From assembly GCA_900541795.1 (NCBI GenBank), contig UQLC01000015.1, forward strand, positions 1-54,470: 54,470 bases of DNA. The letters are read 5' to 3'. Below are positions 1 to 11,474 of this stretch, piece by piece (position 1 is the first letter of the stretch; the number at the start of each line of letters is the position of its first letter). Under the pieces are notes generated by a model. The model was not told the DNA's origin. It worked only from the letters and a program-made list of their open reading frames with translations, and ran no database searches. A program made the translations under genes and the position numbers. This DNA comes from an uncultured Collinsella sp. GTDB taxonomy: Bacteria > Actinomycetota > Coriobacteriia > Coriobacteriales > Coriobacteriaceae.

Positions 1-3424
<3,424 letters not shown>

Positions 3425-3568
3425 CGCACCTCGCGGCCCGCGGGACATGCGCTCATGCGCGGTCCGGGCACGAGGATGCCCCCGAGTCACCTCCCCTATG
3501 CGCCATGCGGCCCCCAGGGCACGTGTAGAGTGAGACCCAGGACACCGTAACGGTGGGCGCCGCCCACC

Positions 3569-3685
3569 GGTCAGCGGCCAGAGCATGGGGGGCACGCCCG
3601 GTCCCGTTCCGAACCCGGAAGCTAAGCCCCATCGCGCCGAGAGTACTGCGGGGTCAGCCCGTGGGAGGCCAGGGCGCCGCTGACC
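3569..3685 (+). rRNA. 5S ribosomal RNA
   Basis: It contains the diagnostic CCCGTTCCGAACCCGGAAGC block. The terminal helix is formed by GGTCAGCGGC at the 5' end and GCCGCTGACC at the 3' end, giving a 117-nt molecule. Complementary CCACC and GGTGG flanks extend the helix, as expected for a precursor processing stem. Confidence 0.95.
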
Positions 3686-3721
3686 GGTGGACGGCACCGA
3701 GCCGTACGCTTGAACTGAGAA

Positions 3722-3750
3722 GGGGGAGGCCTCGCGGCCTCCCCCTTTTT
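3722..3750 (+). terminator. Rho-independent terminator of the rRNA operon
   Basis: GGGGGAGGCC pairs perfectly with GGCCTCCCCC around a TCGC-type loop and is followed by five T residues. It sits 36 bases after the 5S gene. Confidence 0.92.
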
Positions 3751-3800
3751 GCGTTTACGGGCTTTTGTCTCACATAGTAGCTGTGTTTTATAACCTTCGT

Positions 3801-3830
3801 TTGTCGCATCTTCTGCGAACGGGCTACAAT
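3801..3830 (+). promoter_or_regulatory. Promoter for the acpS operon
   Basis: A TTGTCG -35 and TACAAT -10 are separated by 18 bases. They lie between the rRNA terminator and acpS, 30 bases before the acpS start codon. This is the only sigma-70-like promoter I see before the following operon. Confidence 0.6.
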
Positions 3831-3859
3831 AACTTAGTCTGTGCGATATGGAGGTGAAC

Positions 3860-4399
3860 ATGGCTGAAGCTGGTATCGGCGTTGATATCGTCGAGATTTC
3901 CCGCATGAAATCAATTCTTGAAAAGACGCCGTCGTTTGCTCGGCGTGTGTTTACCGAAGAAGAGCGTGCGTATTGCGATGCATCATCGCGTCCCGCTGCT
4001 CACTATGCGAGCCGCTTTGCTTCGCGCGAGGCGGTACTTAAAGCTCTCGGCATGGGTTTTAGTCAAGGCGTGGGTCGCAAGGATGTTTCGGTTACGCGTG
4101 ATAAACTCGGCAAACCGAAGGCGCTGCTTTCGGGCCGTGCTCTCGAGATCGCTCAAGAACTGGGTGTTGTTGAGGTCGCTCTTTCCATTACGCTTACAGG
4201 AGACTTGGCCGTTGCGAATGCCATCGCGATTACCGAAGATGCTCGGCCTAAGCCAAAAGAGGAAAAGGTGAGCACCAAGAAACGCGTAGCGCAGACATTT
4301 AAAGAGGCTCGCTCTGTTTTAGATGAGCTTGAGCAGCTGCAGAATTCAGCATTGACGGAGCACCTGGGCGATGCTTCGCAAGATACGCTAGGAGCATAG
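3860..4399 (+). CDS. acpS: Holo-[acyl-carrier-protein] synthase with C-terminal extension
   Basis: Transfers 4'-phosphopantetheine from CoA to the serine of acyl carrier protein, activating it for fatty acid synthesis. The N-terminal motif GVDIVEI carries the metal-binding Asp9. FASREAVLKALG carries the second conserved acid Glu57 with Lys61. The start at 3860 is chosen because GGAGGTGA lies five bases upstream; an in-frame ATG at 3848 would overlap that ribosome binding site. The AcpS fold ends near residue 128. About 50 further residues are charged and probably helical or disordered (KPKEEKVSTKKRV onward), longer than the usual ~120-residue enzyme. First gene of a housekeeping operon; its stop codon directly abuts the next ATG. 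Confidence 0.92.
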   Translation: MAEAGIGVDIVEISRMKSILEKTPSFARRVFTEEERAYCDASSRPAAHYASRFASREAVLKALGMGFSQGVGRKDVSVTRDKLGKPKALLSGRALEIAQELGVVEVALSITLTGDLAVANAIAITEDARPKPKEEKVSTKKRVAQTFKEARSVLDELEQLQNSALTEHLGDASQDTLGA

Positions 4400-6016
4400 A
4401 TGAAACCGGTTTTGAGTACCGAAGAAGTCGTTCGTCTCGAGGATATCATCGAACGCGAAGGGACTTCGAAGGCCGAGCTTATGGAGCTAGCGGGTGAGTT
4501 TGCCGCCAACGAGGTCTTGAAGCTCAATCCCGATCGGGTTCTCGTTCTGGTCGGTTTTGGTAATAATGGCGGCGACGGTTGGGTTGCCGCCGATATCCTG
4601 AGCCATAAGGGTGTGGACGTGGATATCGTTTCTCCGGTTGAGCCGGATGAGATTCCTGCTGCTCTGGCACGTCATGTTGCTCGTCGTACTGCCGGCCGCG
4701 ATGTGCACGTTTGCGTCGGCCCCTCGCGTGACGAACTCGAGGTTTTGATCGATAAGGCCGATGTTGTTGTCGATGCCATTTTTGGTACCGGTTTCCACGG
4801 AAATCTGCGTGCGCCGTTCTCCATCTGGATTCCTACGGTCAATGAATGCGCCGATTGTGTCGTATCCATTGATGTTCCCTCGGGCCTCAATGCCGAGACG
4901 GGCGTTGTTGATGACGACTGCATTCGTGCCGAGCATACGGTGACGATGATTGCGCCCAAGATTGGTCTGTATAGCGCTGATGGTCCTGAGTATGCTGGCG
5001 ATTTGATCTGCGGCAATCTTTACGACCGTCTTGACGAGGTCATCGATGATGTCGACCACGCCGCCGAGATTGTCGAGCCCGGTGACTTAGTTGATTACTT
5101 TGCCCCACTACCTACGAATATCGATAAGTATTCCCGTGGCTCTGTGCTTATTGTCGCCGGATCTGCGCAATATCCTGGTGCTGCCATTATGGCGGCCAAG
5201 TCTGCAGCTCGCGCGGGTGCTGGTTACGTGGCAGTCGCGGCTCCTGACGCCTGCGCCAATCTTATTCGCATGGCACTTCCTTCGATTCCCGTCTTTGCTA
5301 TTCCGTCTGATTCCCGCGGCTCCTTTGGCGCCGCTGCGCGCATGACTGTGTGCGAGATTGCAAAGAAGTACAGCTGTGTGCTGTGCGGTCCCGGTATGAC
5401 GACATCTGCCGGCGCTATGCAGGTGGTTTCGGGCTTGCTCGAGCTTGATGTGCCGCTTATCTTGGACGCCGATGCACTCAACTGCCTTGCTAAGATTGCC
5501 ATTGACGGTATTGATAGTAATCCCGAGATGTATCGTCGCGAGCAGCCGTTGGTTATGACGCCGCACTATCGTGAACTTTCGCGTCTGGTTGCCGGTGACG
5601 AGGTGAACGACCTTGGTACTGCGATTGCAGCCGCGCAGAAGGTTGTCTGGGCTGCAGGCTCTGACAATCTGGTGGTCATTGCCAAGGGGCCGACGACGGC
5701 TATCTGTGGCGTTGAGCGTGTGCTGCTGCCGCTCTCGGGTCCGGCTTCTCTGGCAACTGCCGGTTCGGGTGATGTTCTCGCGGGTATTTTGGCCGGCACG
5801 CTTGCCACCATGCGCGACGAGATGGATCGTTGGGAGCTGCTGTATTCGTACGCCGTCGCACTTCACAGCTACGCCGGTTTTGCCGCGGCGACGGAGTATG
5901 GTGAGAAGAGCGTCATCGCGACCGATCTTATCGACTTGATCGGTCCGGCCATGGAACTGGCGGCAAAGGATGCGCTCGAAGATCTGGGAATCATGGACGA
6001 AGGGTCGGATGGCTAA
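4400..6016 (+). CDS. nnr: Bifunctional NAD(P)H-hydrate epimerase / ADP-dependent dehydratase
   Basis: Repairs damaged NAD(P)H hydrates. The N-terminal half (about residues 1-215) is a YjeF_N epimerase domain with the nucleotide-binding GNNGGDG at 54-60. The C-terminal half (about 235-520) is a ribokinase-like dehydratase with the phosphate-binding ATAGSGDVLAG segment near 451-461. Its 538 residues match the two-domain enzyme. The start codon follows the acpS stop with no gap, which implies translational coupling. The pairing with acpS, alr and tsaE is a common bacterial arrangement. Confidence 0.93.
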   Translation: MKPVLSTEEVVRLEDIIEREGTSKAELMELAGEFAANEVLKLNPDRVLVLVGFGNNGGDGWVAADILSHKGVDVDIVSPVEPDEIPAALARHVARRTAGRDVHVCVGPSRDELEVLIDKADVVVDAIFGTGFHGNLRAPFSIWIPTVNECADCVVSIDVPSGLNAETGVVDDDCIRAEHTVTMIAPKIGLYSADGPEYAGDLICGNLYDRLDEVIDDVDHAAEIVEPGDLVDYFAPLPTNIDKYSRGSVLIVAGSAQYPGAAIMAAKSAARAGAGYVAVAAPDACANLIRMALPSIPVFAIPSDSRGSFGAAARMTVCEIAKKYSCVLCGPGMTTSAGAMQVVSGLLELDVPLILDADALNCLAKIAIDGIDSNPEMYRREQPLVMTPHYRELSRLVAGDEVNDLGTAIAAAQKVVWAAGSDNLVVIAKGPTTAICGVERVLLPLSGPASLATAGSGDVLAGILAGTLATMRDEMDRWELLYSYAVALHSYAGFAAATEYGEKSVIATDLIDLIGPAMELAAKDALEDLGIMDEGSDG

Positions 6017-6018
6017 TC

Positions 6019-7164
6019 ATGAATAAAGCCGATTTGACGCGCTGGTCCTGGGTCGAGATCGACCGCGGGGCGCTCCGTCGCAACACGAGGGCCTATAAGA
6101 ACTTGCTGAATCCACGTCAGCGCCTGTGCTGCGTGGTCAAGGCCGATGCTTATGGTCATGGAGCTGTTGAGTGCGCCAAGATCATGTATTCGGCCGGTGC
6201 CGACATGTTTGCCGTGGCGACGGTTAACGAGGGCGTTGAGCTCCGACAGGGCGGGATTACGAAACCCATCCTCATCCTAAGCGAGCCGCCTATCGAGGCC
6301 ATTCCGACGTTGCTCGAGTTTGATATCATGCCTTCGGTCTATACGTCTGATTTTGCTCTTGCGTATGGCGAATGTGCCGTCGCGGCGGGCAAAGTGGGCA
6401 AGTATCATCTCGCCATCGAGACGGGCATGAATCGTATCGGCGTTCACTACACGCAGGTGCTCGACTTTGTCCGCGGTATAAATTTCCATCGCGGTATTCA
6501 GTGCGACGGCGTATTTACGCACTTCGCCACGGCCGATGAACCTTCGGGCTGGGACTACAAGCTGCAGTGTCAGCGCTTTACCGAGGCCGTTCAGGCCATT
6601 AAGGATGCGGGTTTTGAGTGCGGTATCGTGCACTGCGCCAACACGCCGTCCTCGATGCTCGACCCCTCGATGCATTTTGATATGATCCGCGCCGGCGTTG
6701 GCTTGTATGGCATGCAGCCGTGCGAGCTGAGTGGCCGCGTGATGCAGCTTGATCCCGTTATGAGCGTCCATGCGCGTGTGACGCGCGTGGCACACCCTGC
6801 GATGGGTGAGGGCGTGGGCTACGGTTTTACCTACCGCGTACCGCGTACGCGCGTTCAGATCTGCACGCTGCCGATCGGTTATGCCGATGGCCTATCGCGT
6901 ACGCTTTCCAATCGTATGGATGTGCTGTATCGCGGCGAGCGCGTGCATCAGGTTGGCAATATCTGCATGGACCAGTTTATGGTCGCCATTCAGTCCAACC
7001 CGGCACACGAGATTCCCGAGGCCGAGTATGGTGACGAGATGATTATTGTCGGCCGCGATGGCGATGCCGAGATCACTATGGACGAGATGGCCCGACTGCG
7101 CGGAACGATTAACTACGAGGTCGCCTGCGGCTTTGGCATGCGTCTCGACAAGGTCTACGTGTAG
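6019..7164 (+). CDS. alr: Alanine racemase
   Basis: PLP-dependent interconversion of L- and D-alanine, supplying D-Ala for peptidoglycan. The cofactor lysine is Lys41 in VVKADAYGHG. The C-terminal beta domain contains the GVGYGFTYR segment (about 266-274), which holds the conserved active-site tyrosine region, and GNICMDQFMV. Its 381 residues are normal for the family. It begins two bases after the preceding stop codon. Confidence 0.95.
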   Translation: MNKADLTRWSWVEIDRGALRRNTRAYKNLLNPRQRLCCVVKADAYGHGAVECAKIMYSAGADMFAVATVNEGVELRQGGITKPILILSEPPIEAIPTLLEFDIMPSVYTSDFALAYGECAVAAGKVGKYHLAIETGMNRIGVHYTQVLDFVRGINFHRGIQCDGVFTHFATADEPSGWDYKLQCQRFTEAVQAIKDAGFECGIVHCANTPSSMLDPSMHFDMIRAGVGLYGMQPCELSGRVMQLDPVMSVHARVTRVAHPAMGEGVGYGFTYRVPRTRVQICTLPIGYADGLSRTLSNRMDVLYRGERVHQVGNICMDQFMVAIQSNPAHEIPEAEYGDEMIIVGRDGDAEITMDEMARLRGTINYEVACGFGMRLDKVYV

Positions 7165-7172
7165 GAGCCGCT

Positions 7173-7793
7173 ATGGGCGTCATGCACATCCCCGGCCATA
7201 CCCATCAGGCACCACGTGAGGTCGCACTCGAGGAAATTGAGGCCGTTCTGGGCGATTGTCACCTCTGCCAGCTCTACCAGTCGCGTCACAATATCGTGTT
7301 TGGCGTGGGAAACCCCCGCGCTCGTGTGATGTTTATTGGCGAGGCGCCGGGCCGCAATGAGGATTTGCAGGGCGAGCCCTTTGTGGGGGCGGCAGGCGAG
7401 GACCTCAACGGCATTTTGTCGCTGGCGGGGCTCAAACGCGAAGACGTCTACATTGCCAACGTGCTTAAGTGCCGCCCGCCGGGAAACCGCAATCCACGTT
7501 CCGAGGAAGTGCTGGCTTGCTCGCCGTTTTTGCGTGAGCAGATTCGAAGCATCTGGCCCGATATTATCGTGACGCTCGGCAACCCCGCGACGCACTTTGT
7601 GCTTAAGACCGAGATTGGCATTACTAAGCTGCGCGGCAGGTTCCACCAGATGGGGCATTTTGTAGTAATGCCCACGTTCCATCCGGCAGCAGCGCTACGC
7701 AATCCGGCGTGGCAGGAACTGCTGGAGGAAGACTTTAAGATGCTGGGCGACTATCTGGAGCGACATCCCGCACCAGAGGACGCCTCGGAATAA
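7173..7793 (+). CDS. Uracil-DNA glycosylase, family 4 (iron-sulfur)
   Basis: Excises uracil from DNA to start base excision repair. Four cysteines in the family 4 pattern (29, 32, 100, 116) fit ligation of a 4Fe-4S cluster. The motif GEAPGRNED (about 56-64) is the uracil/phosphate-binding loop, and the C-terminal PTFHPAAALRNP is the conserved second motif. The 206-residue length is typical. It lies eight bases after alr in the same operon. Confidence 0.93.
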   Translation: MGVMHIPGHTHQAPREVALEEIEAVLGDCHLCQLYQSRHNIVFGVGNPRARVMFIGEAPGRNEDLQGEPFVGAAGEDLNGILSLAGLKREDVYIANVLKCRPPGNRNPRSEEVLACSPFLREQIRSIWPDIIVTLGNPATHFVLKTEIGITKLRGRFHQMGHFVVMPTFHPAAALRNPAWQELLEEDFKMLGDYLERHPAPEDASE

Positions 7794-7805
7794 TAAGGAG
7801 CATAT

Positions 7806-8312
7806 ATGTCCCTGGAGCGCCTGGGGGTAGGTACTTACAAAACGACTTGCGCTGCCGATACGGAGTACTTTGGCGAGCTAATTGCACCGTGCCTTGAGGA
7901 CGGCGATGTGCTCATCCTGACCGGTGGCCTGGGGGTGGGCAAAACTCACTTTACCAAGGGCGTCTCGCGCGGGCTGGGCGATGAGCATATGGTTACGAGC
8001 CCTACGTTTGCGCTCATGGCCGTTCACGATCAAGGCCGTATTCCGCTGTTTCACTTTGATCTATACCGTCTGGAGCATGCCTACGAGCTCGAGGATACGG
8101 GCATTTTCGATGTGCTGGGCTATGAGGGTGCTTGCCTGCTGGAATGGGGCGAACAATTCCAAGACGAGCTGACGGATGAGTATCTTTCGGTGACGCTCAA
8201 GCGTGATGAGGGCGACAGTGATGTGCGAACGATAACGCTCGAGGCGCACGGTGACCGCGCAATGGAGCTTTCCCATTTGATTGATAAGGCTGTACAAGAT
8301 GAGCTTGCATAA
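7806..8312 (+). CDS. tsaE: tRNA threonylcarbamoyladenosine biosynthesis ATPase TsaE
   Basis: P-loop ATPase needed with TsaB and TsaD to make t6A at position 37 of ANN-decoding tRNAs. The Walker A motif GGLGVGKT is at residues 40-47, followed by the family-typical TSPTFALM and FHFDLYRL segments. The 168-residue length is usual. Its 3' end overlaps the next gene by 14 bases, which holds the other t6A subunits, so the proteins are likely made together. Confidence 0.93.
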   Translation: MSLERLGVGTYKTTCAADTEYFGELIAPCLEDGDVLILTGGLGVGKTHFTKGVSRGLGDEHMVTSPTFALMAVHDQGRIPLFHFDLYRLEHAYELEDTGIFDVLGYEGACLLEWGEQFQDELTDEYLSVTLKRDEGDSDVRTITLEAHGDRAMELSHLIDKAVQDELA

Positions 8313-10683
8313 CGACAACGCGCTGGTGGTGGCGCTCGATACCTCGACCGACATGCTTGCCTGCGCGGCAAGCTGGATTGATGGGCAGACGGGCGAGACG
8401 AAGCTCGTGAGTGGCGACCACATGTGTCGCCGTCACGCCAACGTTGAGCTCGTGAATACCGTTGATGGCGTGCTGGCTCAAGCCGGTCTGGATCGCAGCG
8501 ATGTTGGTTACTACGTGGTCGGCCGCGGCCCGGGGTCGTTTACGGGTGTGCGCATCGGCATCTCCACTGCCAAGGGCCTCGCGCGCGGTGCCAATGTTCC
8601 ACTGCTGGGCGTGTCGACGCTCGACGCTTGCGCTTGGACGGCGTGGAAGGCTGGCGTGCGCGGCAAGCTTGGTATCTTGGCCGATGCCATGCGCGGTGAG
8701 GTATATCCGGCACTATATATGCTGGGCGATGAGGGTCCCGAGCGTCAATTTGAGCGCGAACACGTGGTCAAGGCCGCCGTGGCGCTCGATGAGTGGCGCC
8801 GAGCAGCGGACTGGGACCAGGTTCAGCTGACCGGTGACGGTCTCGTGCGCTATGGCAAGCTGCTGGGTGAGGACGAGACCGCCCGCTGCGTGGAGCGCGA
8901 CCTGTGGTGGCCTTCGGGCGAGGGCTTGCTGCTCGCGCACGCTGCGGGTGACGGCGATCCGGCTCGCGTCCTGCCGATTTACACGCGCCTTTCGGATGCC
9001 GAGGAAAACGAGCGCAAGCGTCTTGGTCTTGCCGAGAGTGCGCAGAGCGAAATTACGGGCGTTGCCGATGAGCTCGCCGGTCGTCATCTGCAGTTCCGTC
9101 CCATGGGCGCGGCGGATGCCGAGGGCGCGAGCGCGCTAGAGGCTGCCTGCTTTGAAGGTGCCGGACACGAGGCGTGGACGCCGGGCATGTTCCTGTCCGA
9201 ACTGGGCGAGGACGTCGCTGCGCCGCGCAGTTGGTGGGTGGCACACGACGACGGCAAGCTGCTGGGCCTTGCCGGCGGTATGGTCGTGGACGGTGATGTG
9301 CAGATTCTGGATGTCGCCGTCGACTCGGCACATCGCCGTGAGGGCATTGCCCGCAAGCTGCTGTCGCATGTGAGCTATGATGCCCAGATGCTCGGCTGCA
9401 CCACGGCTTCGCTCGAGGTCGAGGACGGCAACGAGGGCGCGATTGCGCTCTATGCCGCTCTGGGCTTTACCGAGGTGGGTCGTCGTCGTGGCTACTACGG
9501 TGTCGGCAAAGACGCCATCGTCATGACGGCCCCACTTCCCCTCGTACTTCCGGTCGATAACGCCTCGCCCGAGCCGACGGCAGCCGAGCAACGCGTATGG
9601 CCGCTGCCTGCGCCTGGGCGCTCCGAGGGGGAGCGCGCCGAAATTGAGCGCCGCCGCCTGGTGCTCGCTATCGAGAGTTCCTGCGACGAGACGGCCGTGG
9701 CGATTATCGATGCGGATGGCAATATGCTGGCCAACCAGGTGTCGACACAGATTGATTTTCATGCCCGCTTTGGCGGCGTGGTGCCCGAGATCGCCTCGCG
9801 CAAACACGTTGAGGTGATTGTGAGTGTCGTGGATGCGGCGCTCGAGGATGCCGCAGCATCGCTTGGTCTTGAGGGTGGAGCCATTGCTCCCAGCGAGCTT
9901 GCCGCCGTGGGCGTGACACAGGGTCCGGGCCTGGTGGGCGCCCTCGTGGTGGGCGTTGCCTTTGCCAAAGGCTTTGCCTACGCTGCCGGTAAGCCGCTCG
10001 TATGCGTCAACCATCTGGAGGGGCATCTGTTTGCCAACCTGTTGGCGCAACCCGACCTCAAACCGCCGTTTATCTTCACGCTTGTCTCGGGTGGGCACAC
10101 CATGCTCGTGCACGTGAAGGCGTGGGGCGACTACGAGGTGCTCGGTGAGACGCTCGACGACGCTGTGGGCGAGGCCTTCGACAAGGTAGCCAAGGCGTTG
10201 GGTCTGGGCTATCCCGGTGGCCCCATCATTTCCAAGCTGGCCGAGACGGGCAACCCCAAGGCGATCGATTTCCCCCGTGCGCTTAACAGCAGGGGAGACT
10301 ATCGCTTCTCGCTTTCGGGCCTTAAAACCGCTGTGACGCTCTACATTGAACAGGAGACCAAGGCCGGGCGCACGATTCACCTGCCCGATCTGGCAGCTTC
10401 GTTTGAGGCAGCTGTCTTTGACGTGCAGTACAAGAAGGCCAAAAACGCACTGCACGCTACCGGATGCAAGGAATACTGCATCGGTGGCGGCGTCTCGGCC
10501 AACCCGCATCTGCGCGAGATGATGATCAAGAAGCTTGGGCGTCAGGGGATTCGCGTAACGGTGCCGCCCTTGTCTGCCTGTACCGATAACGCAGCCATGA
10601 TCGCGGAGGTCGCTCGCCGTAAATTCGACCGAGGCGAAATCTCGCCGTTCGATGTTGACGCCGATCCGAACATGACGCTGTAG
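8299..10683 (+). CDS. TsaB-RimI-TsaD triple fusion protein
   Basis: One 794-residue reading frame joins three enzymes that are usually separate. Residues 1 to about 235 are TsaB (VVALDTSTDMLACAA; GRGPGSFTGVRIG). About 250-415 are a GNAT acetyltransferase of RimI type (the acetyl-CoA loop is in AHRREGIARKLL). About 454 to the end are TsaD (LAIESSCDETAVAI; metal ligands His572 and His576 in HLEGH; VSGGHTML). TsaD and TsaB form the t6A transferase core, and RimI acetylates ribosomal protein S18. The ATG at 8299 is preferred over an in-frame TTG at 8281. It overlaps tsaE by 14 bases. No frame break is visible between domains, so the fusion looks genuine. Confidence 0.93.
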   Translation: MSLHNDNALVVALDTSTDMLACAASWIDGQTGETKLVSGDHMCRRHANVELVNTVDGVLAQAGLDRSDVGYYVVGRGPGSFTGVRIGISTAKGLARGANVPLLGVSTLDACAWTAWKAGVRGKLGILADAMRGEVYPALYMLGDEGPERQFEREHVVKAAVALDEWRRAADWDQVQLTGDGLVRYGKLLGEDETARCVERDLWWPSGEGLLLAHAAGDGDPARVLPIYTRLSDAEENERKRLGLAESAQSEITGVADELAGRHLQFRPMGAADAEGASALEAACFEGAGHEAWTPGMFLSELGEDVAAPRSWWVAHDDGKLLGLAGGMVVDGDVQILDVAVDSAHRREGIARKLLSHVSYDAQMLGCTTASLEVEDGNEGAIALYAALGFTEVGRRRGYYGVGKDAIVMTAPLPLVLPVDNASPEPTAAEQRVWPLPAPGRSEGERAEIERRRLVLAIESSCDETAVAIIDADGNMLANQVSTQIDFHARFGGVVPEIASRKHVEVIVSVVDAALEDAAASLGLEGGAIAPSELAAVGVTQGPGLVGALVVGVAFAKGFAYAAGKPLVCVNHLEGHLFANLLAQPDLKPPFIFTLVSGGHTMLVHVKAWGDYEVLGETLDDAVGEAFDKVAKALGLGYPGGPIISKLAETGNPKAIDFPRALNSRGDYRFSLSGLKTAVTLYIEQETKAGRTIHLPDLAASFEAAVFDVQYKKAKNALHATGCKEYCIGGGVSANPHLREMMIKKLGRQGIRVTVPPLSACTDNAAMIAEVARRKFDRGEISPFDVDADPNMTL

Positions 10684-10695
10684 CTGGTACGGCGC

Positions 10696-10830
10696 GGTCC
10701 CCGGACGGAGGGGCCGGATATAAGGTTTCCTGCTCTACAGTCCTGCGCAAGACGAAGGCCACATTAAGTGGCCTTCTTTGCGTGCGGAACTCGCGATAAA
10801 CCTTATATCCGGCCCCTCCGTCCGGGGACC
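10696..10830 (+). repeat. Long hairpin element A
   Basis: A perfect 33-bp inverted repeat (10696-10728 against 10798-10830) encloses a 69-base core. The core begins CCTGCTCTACAGTCCTGC, contains a hairpin AAGGCCAC-ATTAA-GTGGCCTT (10755-10775), and ends GTGCGGAACTCGCGAT. The core is identical to that of element C at 48354-48422 apart from the last base, but the outer arms differ. It lies 12 bases after the TsaB-RimI-TsaD gene and could also act as its transcription end. Family name and function are unknown to me. Confidence 0.9.
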
Positions 10831-10973
10831 TTTCTGTATCGATATAGCTTCTGAGCTGGTTTGGCGTCGACAACGTCCAGCAAGGTTAACAAGCCAGCGT
10901 CGAATTTCCAGCGTTCTTTAGCTGAAAGAAAAAGTTGGTGTGCGGAGCTTTGCTCCGCATTTGGGATGGGAGC

Positions 10974-11105
10974 CCCTCGGGAGCGGGCGGGCGTATACAA
11001 GGTTTATCGCGAGTTCCGCACGAGCCGGAGAGCACTTAATGTGCTCTCCGTGCGAGCAGGACTGTAGAGCAGGAAACCTTGTATACGCCCGCCCGCTCCC
11101 GAGGG
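10974..11105 (-). repeat. Long hairpin element B (inverted relative)
   Basis: A perfect 32-bp inverted repeat (10974-11005 against 11074-11105) encloses a 68-base core. Read on the minus strand, the core starts CCTGCTCTACAGTCCTGC, has the loop ACATTAAGT and ends GTGCGGAACTCGCGAT, exactly as in elements A and C. Its inner stem is different (GGAGAGC paired with GCTCTCC), as are its outer arms. It sits about 140 bases from element A in opposite orientation. Confidence 0.9.
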
Positions 11106-11204
11106 ACATCTCTCATGCAAAAACTGTCGCTGGGTAAAGTCCGAGGTCAGTGGCGTTTTATACCGAGAAATCCAAAAAAGTTGAAAATTCATTACAAATT
11201 TGCG

Positions 11205-11233
11205 TTGACTTTAGGTAACTAAAGTTTCATACT
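11205..11233 (+). promoter_or_regulatory. cstA promoter with operator between -35 and -10
   Basis: TTGACT (11205-11210) and CATACT (11228-11233) are spaced by 17 bases. The inverted repeat CTTTAG-GTAA-CTAAAG (11209-11224) fills most of the spacer, so a bound protein would block RNA polymerase. The regulator is not identifiable from this window. Confidence 0.6.
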
Positions 11234-11304
11234 CCTTTTCAACCACTGGGGGATGTGAACACGCACGGATCGTTCGCATCATGATTGAAGAGGATTTCTT
11301 AGAC

Positions 11305-11349
11305 ATGTTCACGCATCAGCTAAACATTATCAGCGTAGTAATTATCTGA
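11305..11349 (+). CDS. Putative Ile/Val-rich leader peptide upstream of cstA
   Basis: A 14-codon frame, ATG to TGA, encodes MFTHQLNIISVVII. Four of its last seven codons are Ile and two are Val. A GAAGAGGA ribosome-binding-like stretch lies about 10 bases upstream. It is followed by two competing hairpins (11352-11376 and 11372-11389) and then a strong terminator at 11401-11439, before cstA. The arrangement resembles branched-chain amino acid attenuators (ilv leaders), but here the downstream gene is a CstA transporter. Translation and attenuation are inferred; I see no obvious antiterminator pairing with the terminator stem. Confidence 0.5.
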   Translation: MFTHQLNIISVVII

Positions 11350-11400
11350 TGCGGGTTAGCACATACAGCTAGCCCGTACGATAACGGGCGGCTGATGAAG

Positions 11401-11439
11401 ATGAGGGCCGTCGAGCGCAACCGACGGCCCTCATTTTTT
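11401..11439 (+). terminator. Leader terminator before cstA
   Basis: ATGAGGGCCGTCG pairs perfectly with CGACGGCCCTCAT and is followed by a run of T. It lies between the leader peptide and the cstA ribosome binding site, so transcription must pass it to reach cstA. That suggests conditional termination. Confidence 0.8.
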
Positions 11440-11474
11440 ATGTCTAGGAAGTTCTTTTTAGAGGAGGAAATGTA

